From Cyprinodon diabolis (taxonomy: Eukaryota; Chordata; Actinopteri; Cyprinodontiformes; Cyprinodontidae), in NCBI GenBank assembly GCA_030533445.1, contig CM060066.1, forward strand, positions 35,224,235 through 35,288,234: a stretch of 64,000 nt of DNA, given 5' to 3'. Both the position numbers and the translations under genes were made by a program. Of the stretch, positions 1-10,907 are shown piece by piece (within the stretch, counting starts at the first letter, position 1; every line of letters starts with the position of its first letter). The notes beneath the pieces were generated by a model. It had not been told where the DNA came from and did not search any database. It saw only the letters and a program-made list of their open reading frames with translations.

Positions 1-452
1 TCCTCTGTCTTTGCTCACAGGAAACCTGTCTCAAGCCTGAAGTTCTGGGTGAGCTTAACCTGAAGATTCCTATCTGGATTTCCCCTGCTGCTCTCAGAGA
101 AGAGCTGGAAACTCTGATCAAGGTCTGCCATTCAAAGTCAGAAGTAGACGCTGCAGCTGCTTGTGTACTCTGCTGAACCAACAGTCTCTGGACCCAACGG
201 TTCCCTCTTTCACAAGAGAAGCCTGGACTCCGTCAAGGTAGACTCAGAATTATCTTAAAAGACTCAATTGATCATCTGACTGCCCGGCTAATCAAACTAT
301 CCATCTCTGCAGACATCAGTGAACCCAACCCGGACCAGTTCCAGATCCAGTTCATGTTCTTGTGTCAAACTAACTTCAATAAACTCTGTTAAACTTTTAC
401 CCAGCCTCCGTTGTGTTCTGCATGTGGGTTTGATTTAAAACCAATCATGACA
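1..452 (+). mobile_element. LTR fragment, family TGTTGGGATC...TGACA (copy A), cut by the window edge
   Basis: Matches the last ~470 bp of the LTR at 1681-2473 on the same strand, including AATAAA near 380 and the terminal ATGACA. A short segment is missing relative to that copy around position 60. The 5' part lies outside the window. Confidence 0.85.
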
Positions 453-577
453 ATGTGTACATTGTTACTTGACACCTCTGCATATAAAAGATAAAACATT
501 GAACTCCATTCCTGCATGGTTCCCCTAACTAAGAAGCTGGCTGCTGTGGTTAATATAGTGATAATCAGCCCATCCAT
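389..577 (-). CDS. Candidate 3'-terminal exon of the slc47a-like gene, reading into an LTR
   Basis: After an AAAGAATAG acceptor, the minus strand opens in the phase left by exon 14. It encodes a hydrophobic run (GLIITILTTAASFLV), as expected for the last MATE helix. The frame stays open past the LTR boundary at 452 and stops at 389-391 inside the LTR. This may be a true end altered by the LTR, or chance. The weak acceptor and missing linker region keep confidence low. Confidence 0.3.
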   Translation of the reverse strand: MDGLIITILTTAASFLVRGTMQEWSSMFYLLYAEVSSNNVHIVMIGFKSNPHAEHNGGWVKV

Positions 578-655
578 CTATTCTTTGTTTATTGCTTTAA
601 TGAATAAATAAACAAACCATCTAAATAGTTGTGCACTAGGTAAGTAAATACGCAC

Positions 656-750
656 CTCTTGTGCAGCCTTCTCCCAATCAAGTTTGGATAGAAATATGAG
701 GAAGAAAGTTGACTGCATCAACACACAAACTGTAAGTCCTGTCCAAAACC
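656..750 (-). CDS. slc47a1: slc47a-like coding exon 14
   Basis: Residues 451-482: a hydrophobic helix followed by [11 protein letters not shown], matching the family's LNWKKA region. The donor is GTGCGT. The exon after this one is uncertain. Confidence 0.88.
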
Positions 751-3700
751 CTGTGGAGAAGGGACGATAGCTGGGTTTTGTGTGAGCAGAAGTAAATTTT
801 TACTTTTGATTATAACAAGCAGCCATTTCTTACCTAAAATCCCCATCTTGGCTGCAAACATCAAGGAAACACCAATGGGAAAGCCCATAAAGTAGTAGCC
901 CACCAGGTTACACAGAGCGCCAACCAACTGTTTACCTGCTCCTCTGACAACACCCCCAGTAACACCCTTTCAGGAGGAAATGTCTATTTGGTCAAGTCAC
1001 ATTTTTCACATGCAAATATTATTTTGAAATGTTGCAGAGAAGCTGTGACTTACTGCTACAGCATCACACAGATGTGTAAAACAGAAAACGACCATGATTT
1101 CGGCAACCCTCCGTAAAATGTCTCTATGGGAAAAAAACAAGCATATTGAGACACTGAGTGTGTAATTTCTTTGAACATCTAATTTCTTTTATTCAGATAT
1201 TTTTAGACAGATGATAAATCCAATAAATAAGCTATTTGTAACATTGGAAGATAGTGATGCTTTATTTAGTTACGAAAACCTTTAAGACTTAAAAAAAAAC
1301 TTCATCTAGGTAAATATAATCTTAATAGATGAGATGAATAATCAGATCAATAAAAAACAGTAGAGAAAGAGCATGAAACATGCTGACCTCACTCAATGTT
1401 TGATAAGTGAGAAAATTAAATAATAAAAATGATGTCTGACGGCATTGTTTCAGTTCTTTACTTACTCATCTGAGGTGAAAATATAACCAATGACATCTTT
1501 GCAGGTTGCAAGCACTGCAGAAACGATGCATGCAATTATACCTGAAAAAAAGAGAAGAAAGGACAACTCTATTAAAAGTTTTGTTTTGAAATTAAAATCT
1601 CTGGAAAAAAATGCCCATGAAAACTACTTAGTCAGATGCTATGAAATTTAATTTCAATTCAAAGGTACTTTATTAATCTTTGTTGGGATCCTGAGGCTTG
1701 CCCACCAGAGGGCGCCGAGGATCCTCTTCTGTTTTTTGTTTTCTTTTAGGGACTATGTTACTGTTGGGATCTGGGGATGTACCACCTTTCTCCAGCAGAG
1801 TGCACCGTGGGTCTCCTGGGCTGCAGCCCTCCTGCACACCTGGAGCTCGTCTGCTCATCAGGAACCTTCCCTACATAAGCAGCTGCCAGACCTTCCTTCA
1901 ACGCCGCAGTGTTGACCTTAGTTTGGTTAGCAACCTGAGCCTCTGTTACCTGAAAGAATCTAAGTTGTCTCTAAGTGAGAAAACTGATTCTAACCCTCCT
2001 CTGTCTTTGGTCACAGGAAACCTGTCTCAAGCCTGAAGCTCTGGGTGAGCTTAACCTGCCTTCCAGCCCTGGTGAGCCAAACCTGAAGATTCCTATTTGG
2101 GTTTCCCCTGCTGCTCTCTGTGAAGAGCTGGAAACTCTGATCAAGGTCTGCCATTCAAAGTCAGAAGCTAGACGCTGCAGCTGCTTGTGTACTCTGCTGA
2201 ACCAACAGTCTCTGGACCCAACGGTTCCCTCTCTCACAAGAGAAGCCTGGACTCCGTCAAGGTAGACTCAGAATTATCTTAAGGACTCATTAATCATCTG
2301 TCTGCCCAGCTAATCAAACTATCCATCTCTGCAGACTTCAGTGAACCCAACCCGGACCAGTTCCAGATCCAGTTCATGTTCTTGTGTCAACAATCTTTAA
2401 TAAACTCTGTTAAACTTTTACCCAGCCTCCGTTGTGTTCTGCATGTGGGTTTGAATTAAAACCAATCATGACAATCTTAAAGGGAAATTAAATACTAGGG
2501 GTTGAATAAATGAATGAATAATTCATTGTGTCACAATTACACATATTTTCTCCACAAGGATTTTTAACCACAGTTAAAGCTGAAGCTGCATTTTAGGAAT
2601 TTCTAAGATAAAAAATAATTAAAGCAAAAGTGTTTTAAAAACTGAACTACATCCTAAAAAGTTTCCAGATTTTAATGCTACTCAGACTAGCCGCCTCAAA
2701 GGGTAGAGACACGGAGCATGATCCACTCAAACTCAATGTCCCCCGCCTCCCTTGGACCGGGTTCAGAGCTTTCCCGGTGGTGGGAGTTAAAGCTCTGTCT
2801 CACGGGGGACTCTATCAGACGTTCCCAGCAAACCCTCACAATACGTTTGGGCCTACCAAGTCTGACCAGCGTCCACCTCCACCATCAGAGCCAATTTACT
2901 ACCTGTTAGTGGTCGTGGGAGAGCTCCACCCCTCTCTTCACTCCATCTGAGTTTCCAAGACATGCAACCACAGGTCAGACTAAAAAACAACAAAGTCGAT
3001 CACTGAACTATGCCCTGGTGCCAATAGGAAATATGCAGACCCTTATGCTTGAACATGGTATTTGCTATGGACAGTCCATGACGAGCACAGAAGTCCAACA
3101 ACAGAACACCACTCGAGTTCAGGCCAGGTAAGCCATTCCTCCCAACCATGCCCCCACAGGTCTCACTGTCATTGCCCATGTGAGCGTCAAACTCTCACAG
3201 ACTTCTGTCATAGACAGAAAAATGAAGTCCTCAGAAGTGGCACTCTCCAGTACCCCCTCTAAAGCCGGGCGTACACTGTGCGATTTTCTGGGCGATGTTC
3301 CAGTTGTTCGAGAATTTTTTCAATTTGCTGACTTTCAGCCTGATCGTGAGTCGTGCATTGTGTAGTGTACAGGGGGTAATGAGGAGGGATCAATCAGCCT
3401 CTCACGACCACCTCCCGATCAGGAATCGTGAGGTAGGGAGAAAATACCTGCTGAGTGGAGCAGAAGTATCATTGACAGTTACAGGAATCGTTTTATCGTG
3501 GTGACACCTCAAAAGGTTTTGCAACAAGATATAAATTAAAGGTAATGCCATTTTTGTCCAGGCCTGTTTCATTTAAATAATTCTGTTGAAGCAGTGTCCA
3601 ACATTATTTTTTTTTTCATTTTCATAGATATCATATTTCTTTTATCAGATTCAAGTTATCTCTATGACTACTGTGGGCTTTACTTTAATTAAATAAGGGG

Positions 3701-6700
3701 TACAAACTGTTTTGTTGACGTGTGTATATGAGAGATGAAAATAAAATAGGTGTGTTGCTCTTACTTGCACAGACAATGGGGACTTTGCAGGACAGTTTGG
3801 CCTGCTGGATGTTCCCTGCACCCAGAGCATTCCCAACGCGAACACTGGCAGCAGCAGAAAATCCTAAAGGAAACTGTGGGAAGAACATTGAAAGCCCCGT
3901 AGGTACCAGAAAAAAAAGATCTAAGCTCAGTTTTATGAAACCATAATAAGAAAAGCTTAAAAAGAACTGAAGAAGAATCTTAGAAGAGTTACCATGTAAG
4001 CAATAACAGCTAGTTCGTAGATGATGGAATTTGCTCCTAGCTCCACCTCACTGATCACTCCAGCCAGGAATGCTCCAACTTCGAACAACCACCACTCTAG
4101 ACAGAGCATGAGCATGCTGGGGATTGCAAGTTGGATGAAAGATCCCCACTCCTGGAGGCAGTCCAGAGACCAACCTGGATGTCAAAACCTTTCATTTAAA
4201 TTGTACAAAAACGTACTAATCCCTTAATTAACATTGACTAGTAAAGACTTTTCATACTTTTCTCACATGGCTTACAAATCTGTTTAGGTAATAATCTGCA
4301 AAAAATGGCATTGCTAATCAACCCCATAAACCCATCAAAATAATCCAGATAATCACTGGCCTTCAAACATCACATATTAGTTTAAATTAGTCCACATATA
4401 ATTTAATGACATTATAAAAATACAGCTACTGTATTAATTGTGCATACCACACACAGTATTAATCGGGTTTGGAAAGTTTAATAGAGGGTTACTTTGGCAT
4501 AGCATAAAAAATTATTAGCTGTAACCTGTACATCATCATGAGTACACCACATCCATTGTGAAGCATGGTGGTGGCAGCATAATGCTGTAAGAATGATTTG
4601 AAAGGGAAAGGCAGGAATAAAATTGTTGGGAGTAAACACCTGAAGCAAGGGACTTGTGATAATGCTGTTCACTGATGTTCCTGTGTAAAAAATGAGTTTA
4701 AACTCTAGAAGAAACCTCAAAGTTAGTACAGAGAACCCTAAATAAACTGGCAGCTGAGATAGCAGCGAAATATATTTCTAGTAAAACATAATTTAGACTT
4801 CCTTCTATTGCAGAATCATTAACTGCTCTGTGTTTGTCAGATAAGATCATAATACAAATAGAGTAAATACAGTAATGAAATGCAAAGGTGTGGATGATGT
4901 AAGTTACTTTAATTGGGACTGTTTTGATAAATATCTAACTAAATGACTTCCGTTAGATATTTATTTTCTGACCACTTTCCATAAGCTCGTCATTTCAGAC
5001 AGTAAAATACAACAAGTAAATCCAAGTAATACAAAAAAAAAGACATAATGAAAACCCTATTGGTGTGCAGGTCGTAGTAACCAGTTCAAATATTGCAACA
5101 TTAACATTAAAGAAATATAAATACCTCTGCCAAGAAAAAAAAACTGCTAATGAACTAATTTTGCCATCACATAGGTTTTCTCTATGCTACATTACCCTCT
5201 ACTTTTTATCTATATTGCATTATGACTACAGCTGACTATCAACAACAAGGTGATGAAGGAGAACTACTGCTTTTATAGACCATAGAACTGAAAGATGGAA
5301 CCTGCTGATTATGGTCCTCAGGAAGACAATATAACAAACTGACCTCCCCATGTAGCCTTATGGAGACCCTTCAGGCTGATGTAGGTGTATAAGACCACAG
5401 CCAGCACATATTGGGAGATAGCATTGGCAGCTGCAGACCCACTGGGAGACAGAGGATGTAAAACAGTAGGGTGATTAAAAAAAAACAATTTGATCCAAAC
5501 CAACGGAAGCTTTCCAGACAATATATATATATATACATATTTTTTGCTGCTGTTAAAGATATATGAAATGCAATCAATTTTTATTTCTGTATGTTTTCTA
5601 TTGTGTAAAACTAGCATTTTTGGCATTCATGGAGAACTTACGCAACACCCAGATCCAGAGGGAACAGGAACACATAGTTGATTATAGCGTTCAGGACATT
5701 TCCGATTGCTCCAGTTACAACCTGAGGCCATATAATGCCCTGTAAAAATACTAACCTCTGGTTAGATATATTTGTATGAAACAGAAACTGATTTTCTTAA
5801 CTTTAAGGGTTTCTGGGCTTCCGATAACTGTACCTGGTTTTGGAGATACCTCCCCTGCAGCTGGTACATAAAGGCAGCCTGAAGAAAGTAAAACACTGCA
5901 GCATTAATGTCACTATAAAAGAGAAACACTTTAAGCAGTAAAGTTACTGATTATATTATGTCCTGCAACATGGAAAGGTGTGGCATTTATGCTAATTAAA
6001 AATTATCTTTACTTTTTTTCTTCTTTTGAATTTCAAACTCAGTAAAAGTTTTAAAGAACCTGGGCAACCGCTAATAAATAATAAAGCTTTGAAATGTAAA
6101 TTATACAGCTAAAAGCAGTGCCTTTGATCACCTTTGACCAATTACTTTGTTTCAGAAAGCAAAAAAAAAAGCAAAACAAAAGAATAACAGAAAAGCAAAG
6201 TATTTTAAATTTCATAAACAAACATCTATTTGGGGAAATGAAACAGCTGAATACTAGAACTCACTGGTAAAGCAGGCATGAAAACGTTCACATACAGCTG
6301 GGAGAGTCTTCATGTGGAGAAAAGAGCAGAACAGAGGAGTTTGATAAATGTATGAAATGTTTTCACATTGAAAAGAGATATAACATTTCTTTAAAAAGGT
6401 TTAACTAAACCACAGATAAATCTCAGTACATTAGAGAATGTTGATAATAACTTAACCATAATAATTCATTTAAATTAGTTAATCTCAAATCTTCAATAAT
6501 AGCAAACTGGTTTACTTAATTTCATTATTTCAGCTTTTTGTTGATTATCATGGACTAGAGACCAATTAAAAATCAAAATGTAGTTTCTTGGAAATACATA
6601 ACATAAAAACAAAAAACACAGTCACTGAGTGATCCTTCCATAATGAGGATAGGTCATAAAAATTCATTGCTACACATTGGCTGTATACAGAGTTCTGCAT

Positions 6701-9700
6701 GGAAGCAAATTAATAGAAAGTTGGGTGGAAGAAAGTTAATGGCAATTTTTTATGCAGTGAAATAATACAGATGTTAGCTATGAAATGTTTACCCTGTATA
6801 TCTTTAAGTTTCAACCTCTTAATAGACTGTTGACCCATCAATTAAGGATTCTCTGAGTGTACTTTTTGCACAGGTAACACCCATATTACAGTTAGGCAAT
6901 TCCAGTTCCTGAGGGATCGTATCATGCAACGTTTAGACGTGAGTTTGATTCAACAAACATGAATTATCAGATCAGATTTACCCAATTACTGTACAAGACT
7001 TGCATTTTCATCCTCAATCAAGCCTTAAAACAACAAATAATTGCACTGTCTGCAGGGTAAATTTATTTGAAACATTGTAGATTTTTGTGTTTACATTACA
7101 TGTTAATTTGTACTTTTTCAGAGGTAAAACAAAATTAATAGATAGAAAATGTCTTAATAACCAAAACAGTAAATTATTTCAGTGACTGTGACGGTTCAGG
7201 TCCAGACCCTGATGGGAATTGTGAGCCAAGTCATGACTCGTTCTTATTTTTGTCGACTGGAATCAAAACCAATCTTGGAGCTACTTTTTTTTTTACATTA
7301 CAGAAGATATTATGCAAACTATATAGAATGGTAATGAATGACAGAAATGAGCAACAGAAAAGGTAAAACCGAACAACTACAGTAGTTGATTAAAGGATTT
7401 CATTGTGGCACAGCATGCTTTGCTGCTGAGAGCTGACCTGGCAACCTCTGGACTCTGTTTGACGGCCAGCAGGAGGGGCTCAGTGTTGATGAGGACAGCC
7501 CAGCAGGGAAAACAGGCCAGCAGAAGAATCAGAACCCCCCTTTGAAGAATCACACCGACACGCTTCAGGTTACCGCTCCCATAGGTCTGTGTGAAACAGG
7601 CAGACTCTCAGCTAAAACATCAAGACTGCAGCTACAAGGAGAGGTTCAGGAAAGCTAAATCCAAAAGCTCACTGCTGAGCTGTTTTAAATGGCAACTCTA
7701 GATAAGCTGCAACTGCTGGGATTGACTGGGTTACATAAATAAAGTGAAAGAACAACCTCTGCACAGGACAGTACCTGGGATATGAGCGTATCGCAGGTTA
7801 ATGACAAACCGGTGCCAATGGAAATACCAGTGACGTTAACCACCTGCAGTAAAACAAAAGGATACATAAAACAAGGCAGCGGACACTCATTATTAGCTTC
7901 AACGGTTAGATGAAACCAAACTGAAAAAAACAGGATTACAAGAGGTTTCCTCACCGCAATGGACAATGAAACCCCAGCTAGTTCAGTTTTTCCCAGGTGG
8001 CCACAGAACACCATGCTGACAAAACTGATCATAAAGATCATCAGCTGGGAAATAACCTAAAATATGTAAGCATAGAAATGGACATAAACAAAGGATGTTT
8101 GCCAAATAAATAAATGAATGGAGAAATGAGAAAACATCTTATGAGTCATAAATATCATGTGAAAGATTTGGTTTGAATTTAAACAACGGGTTGATTTGTG
8201 CCTATCATTGTTGTCAGTTCTTTTAAGCTAGAAACCTATTTTCAGTACACAATATACACAGTACTTTTGCATTGGATTTTTTGTTTATTTTGTTTCATTT
8301 TGGGCTGCACAGTAGTGCTGTGGGTAGAACTGCTGCCTTACAGAAAGAAGGTTCCGGGTTAGTTTCCCAGCCTGGTCTTTCGTGGGTTCTCTCTGGGTAC
8401 TCCTGCTTCCTCCCAGTCCAAAAACATGACTGTTAGTTTAACAGGCTTCTCTAAATTCTCCTTAGGCATGAGTGTGTGTTTCAATTGTTGTTTTTCCTGT
8501 TTGTCTCTGTGTTGCCCTGCAATAGACTGGTGACTGTCCAGGGTGTACCCCCCCTCTCATCCATTGACAACTTGAGATAGCACCCCTCACGAGAAATTAT
8601 TAATGTCTGAACTGTTTTCCTTATTGCTGTGTTACGAACCCCAACCATAGTTATATTTTCAGATAAAATAAGAAAGACCAACACAAAGTAGCAAAGAAAT
8701 TGTGAAATTTAAAAAATAAAAATGTACAAGTTTTTAAAAACCTTTCAACAAATGAAAATCTGTAAAGTGTGAAACTCCACAAATTTAGTCTTTGGAACCT
8801 AATAACATCTATGCAACAGACAGAATAGGCATTTGGTGTTTAGTTTATTGGAGACCAAAATTTTTTATTCTGGCGTATATGGGGTAGAAAACTAACCCTT
8901 AACACCCCACATAATGCCTGATGAACATTTTGTTGGCAGCATCATGCTGTGGGATGCATCTGCCATCTACAGTTCAATCTGAAAACTCACAAAGAAAGAA
9001 AAGAAAATTAGAAGAATTTTTTGATACAATTACTTTAGTCTTTGGTGCTCAGACTTCGGCAGGAAACATTAGCACTGAAATCATTGGAGAGGAAAAACTC
9101 CCCCTTGGGAAGAAACTCTGGCAGAACAGGCTCAACATGGTTGTCCTCTGCCAGACTGGTTGAGATGAGACAGGGAACGCAGTAAGAGTCCGGGAGGAAT
9201 TACACTCACACACTACCTTTGGCTATGATGGTGGAGAAGGGGATTGAGGTGGGTTGAACCGCAACCACTGCCTGCACTTTGGGTACCAGACTGAGATGTG
9301 TATTTGGAGACCTTTTAAGATGAACTATGGATGCTGATTCGCTTTTGTAAGGTATGTTTCAAAACTGATTGGCCTGTGATGGAGGTGGATTAGGTAAGTA
9401 ATCGTTTCTTCAGTTGAACTTCTGCCTAGGCTCCATTAAACAGCACACTTGTGAGAAGGTTCTGTTGTAGGTTGGTGAATACTTTTTCTAAGCCCATGTG
9501 CAGAATGGGATTTGTAGCGGAAAACTATCACAAAACCTCAGAGACCCCAAACATGATGATAAAAAATGTCTCCAGGCACATGACAAGCACAGCTCACCAA
9601 ACACAAGTCGACTTCTCCAGAACATTTGGCTTGCCAAACCTCTCAAGGTACATATATTTATATTTTTCAGGTTTTAGTAAACTAATGGGTCTGTGCCGAG

Positions 9701-10907
9701 ATAAGGGTCCTTCTCCAGCCTAAAAAAGTAGGCTGTAACTAAAATAGTTATGACAACAGTTAATTTATCATTTATTAACTCTACATTTTAAAGAGCAATT
9801 TTGTTCAACTAATAATGGCTATTTCTTAAGCAGAAATCAAGACAAGCCTATACTGGATGGATGAAATAACATGGAATAAAACAGAAATGTTCTCTGTTGC
9901 TCCTCAGTGAGTATAGTTTCAGGTGTATCAGCAAAAAATGGACAGGTAGTAGAATCATGCAGAAACACTTAGATAAGCATAATAAAAAAGGTAAGAAAAT
10001 GTAAAAATAGAAAAGATACTATGCAGATTTGACGGAACATGAAACTTGCTAAAATAGCTTTATTATTTATTTGTTTTGAGAACAGTGTTGGAAAAAATAA
10101 AACAGCTGCAAAAGACAAAGACTGGACTGGAGTTGGTTTGTCTTTAAGAGACAAAAATAACTAAACATCCAAAACCTTAAAGGAAAGGTTCAGATCACAG
10201 CATGGTATTTATATGCAACAGCCTAGTCAAGGTCCACCTCTAAATCCAACTGAAAATCTTCGGCAACCATTGAAATTTGCTGTTCAAATTGGCTCTTAAT
10301 TTAATCTGACCAAACCGGATCCCGTTGGCTAAATTGAATGGGGAGATTTTTCAAAGCAGATGTCTGAGAAGCTGGAAGAAATAGCCCCCATCCGGATTTG
10401 TTAGATTTTTGTAGGTTAAAGTTTCTCAAATTTGAGTTGCTGGTAAGAGTGTTACTTGGGGCTGAAAACAGATGGAATGAAATATATAACTATACAAATA
10501 TACAACTATTATTTATATATAATGTATGAACCAAAGTGTTACACATGAAATAAAGAACCCAAAATATGTCCAGCATCCTGTTGTGAAATGCATCTGATTG
10601 GTACAATCAATGAAACAACATGTTCAACACTAATTAAGACAATTATTGGGTAATCCCTGGTTACTGGCAATTATTCAATGTACACATGTACACATTAAAA
10701 CCATGCAAACACAAAATCAATTAGTCTTACCACTGGTCCCGCCAGTTTAAACAGCTGTACCAATTCATGTCGGTACTTTTGCGGTAGGGAGCACCTTGTT
10801 GTCCTGGGACAGGAGCCCAAGCCTTCAGATGTGTCTGCTTTAGCTGCTTTCAGGTCAACATTTACCCCCTCAGTCTGTGTGACCGCTGCTTTGTTCAGAT
10901 CATCCAT
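656..10907 (-). CDS. slc47a1: MATE-family multidrug and toxin extrusion transporter (slc47a-like), 14 coding exons, C-terminus unresolved
   Basis: SLC47 proteins are plasma-membrane proton/organic-cation antiporters that export cationic drugs and metabolites. The coding sequence joins 10731-10907, 7955-8056, 7775-7843, 7438-7586, 6265-6307, 5834-5878, 5642-5739, 5344-5441, 3993-4174, 3765-3873, 1466-1541, 1054-1123, 834-966 and 656-750, read on the minus strand. All junctions are GT-AG and the phases agree throughout, giving 482 codons. Recognisable MATE features are [24 protein letters not shown], a [12 protein letters not shown] segment with acidic residues near 287 and 292 (matching the conserved membrane glutamates of the family), [13 protein letters not shown] and [10 protein letters not shown]. 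The ATG at 10907 was chosen because an in-frame stop lies about 30 nt upstream. Length falls short of the usual ~550-600 residues because the last hydrophobic segment was not securely found. Assignment to MATE/SLC47 is firm; which fish paralogue it is (slc47a1 or a duplicate) is inferred. Confidence 0.9.
834..966 (-). CDS. slc47a1: slc47a-like coding exon 13
   Basis: Residues 407-451. [10 protein letters not shown] is followed by [20 protein letters not shown], a hallmark of SLC47 proteins. Ends in phase 1 before GTAAGA. Confidence 0.93.
1054..1123 (-). CDS. slc47a1: slc47a-like coding exon 12
   Basis: Residues 383-406, encoding [20 protein letters not shown] and then AVA. The HLCDAVA end corresponds to the family's HLFEALA position. 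Confidence 0.85.
1466..1541 (-). CDS. slc47a1: slc47a-like coding exon 11
   Basis: Residues 358-383, ending [13 protein letters not shown]. The 2.2-kb intron before it contains the LTR at 1681-2473 and other repeat-like DNA. Confidence 0.85.
1681..2473 (+). mobile_element. Solo LTR (copy B), 793 bp, with perfect 5-bp target duplication
   Basis: Starts TGTTGGGATC and ends CATGACA. It is flanked by ATCTT at 1676-1680 and ATCTT at 2474-2478. AATAAA lies at about 2400, as expected near the R region. The TGTTGGGATC head occurs twice, at 1681 and 1762. The stretch 1762-2473 matches copies A and C, while 1681-1727 resembles the head of the unit ending at 20381. No internal retroelement genes are present. 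Confidence 0.88.
2650..3530. other. Intron stretch with repeat-like, GC-richer DNA of unknown family
   Basis: Positions 2690-3000 are markedly GC-richer than the flanks. Positions 3260-3450 hold short palindromic stretches around a GTACACTGTGCG motif. Both look like dispersed repeats, but no diagnostic ends or coding motif could be identified. The small open frames here have no recognisable domains. Confidence 0.35.
3765..3873 (-). CDS. slc47a1: slc47a-like coding exon 10
   Basis: Residues 322-358. Begins [20 protein letters not shown], the best-conserved MATE stretch. The donor GTAAGA leaves phase 1. Confidence 0.93.
3993..4174 (-). CDS. slc47a1: slc47a-like coding exon 9
   Basis: Residues 261-321. 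Carries [19 protein letters not shown] with the two conserved acidic residues of the transport path (about E287 and E292), then [18 protein letters not shown]. This is the longest exon of the gene. Confidence 0.93.
4530..4600 (+). mobile_element. Tc1-like transposase remnant
   Basis: A short stretch reads as KHGGGSIML, the glycine-rich core motif of Tc1-like transposases, and is then broken by a stop. It lies in an slc47a intron. No inverted repeats were found. Confidence 0.4.
5344..5441 (-). CDS. slc47a1: slc47a-like coding exon 8
   Basis: Residues 228-261, beginning [20 protein letters not shown] and ending KATWGG. The HKATWGG motif before the second half of the protein is typical of animal MATEs. 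Confidence 0.9.
5642..5739 (-). CDS. slc47a1: slc47a-like coding exon 7
   Basis: Residues 196-228, beginning [21 protein letters not shown] membrane helix follows, and the exon ends at LDLGVA in phase 2. Confidence 0.9.
5834..5878 (-). CDS. slc47a1: slc47a-like coding exon 6
   Basis: A 45-nt exon for residues 181-195, encoding [15 protein letters not shown]. It matches the loop found at this place in MATE proteins. Acceptor TTCTTCAG, donor GTACAG. Confidence 0.87.
6265..6307 (-). CDS. slc47a1: slc47a-like coding exon 5
   Basis: A 43-nt mini-exon for residues 166-180, encoding [14 protein letters not shown]. The phase-2 entry and phase-0 exit match its neighbours, which is the main support for so short an exon. 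Confidence 0.85.
7438..7586 (-). CDS. slc47a1: slc47a-like coding exon 4
   Basis: Residues 117-166. Begins [17 protein letters not shown], followed by a leucine-rich membrane helix ([14 protein letters not shown]). Ends in phase 2 before GTCAGC. Confidence 0.92.
7775..7843 (-). CDS. slc47a1: slc47a-like coding exon 3
   Basis: Residues 94-116, exactly 23 codons. It contains the family-typical [14 protein letters not shown], which leads into the next exon's TYGSGN. Confidence 0.92.
7955..8056 (-). CDS. slc47a1: slc47a-like coding exon 2
   Basis: Residues 60-93. Encodes membrane helix 1 and the signature [11 protein letters not shown]. The acceptor follows TATTTTAG and the donor is GTGAGG. It is separated from exon 1 by a 2.7-kb intron full of decayed repeats. 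Confidence 0.9.
8306..8600 (+). repeat. SINE-like dispersed repeat (full-type copy)
   Basis: Begins GGGCTGCACAGTAGTGCTGT, has a B-box-like GGTTCCGGGTT at about 8350, and ends in the segment GTCCAGGGTGTACCCC. The same family recurs at 53715-53930 (plus strand) and, internally deleted, at 21945-22055 (minus strand). The tRNA-like box suggests a Pol III origin, but no A box was firmly identified. Confidence 0.6.
8880..9200 (+). mobile_element. Composite of decayed Tc1-like and L2-tail sequence
   Basis: Positions 8930-8960 read GSIMLWDAS, a Tc1 transposase core remnant. Positions 9085-9190 (GAGGAAAAACTCCC onward) resemble the L2-associated segment at 37942-38000. No intact ORF remains. Confidence 0.4.
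10180..10340 (+). mobile_element. Tc1-like transposase C-terminal remnant
   Basis: Around 10236-10265 the plus strand reads [11 protein letters not shown], close to the DLNPIEN catalytic-glutamate motif of Tc1 transposases. No frame continues on either side. Confidence 0.4.
10731..10907 (-). CDS. slc47a1: slc47a-like coding exon 1
   Basis: Residues 1-59, phase 0 at the end. This is a polar cytosolic N-terminus ending in [15 protein letters not shown], the entry to the first membrane helix. The donor is GTAAGA. The start codon is the ATG at 10905-10907. Confidence 0.85.

Noticed and set aside
2675..2950. GC-rich stretch considered as an rRNA-derived or coding segment
   Set aside because: No rRNA core motif or protein domain could be matched with confidence, so it was left as unknown repeat-like DNA.
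8306..8600. Possible tRNA gene because of the GGTTCCGGGTT box
   Set aside because: No cloverleaf or A box can be formed; the sequence recurs as a dispersed repeat.
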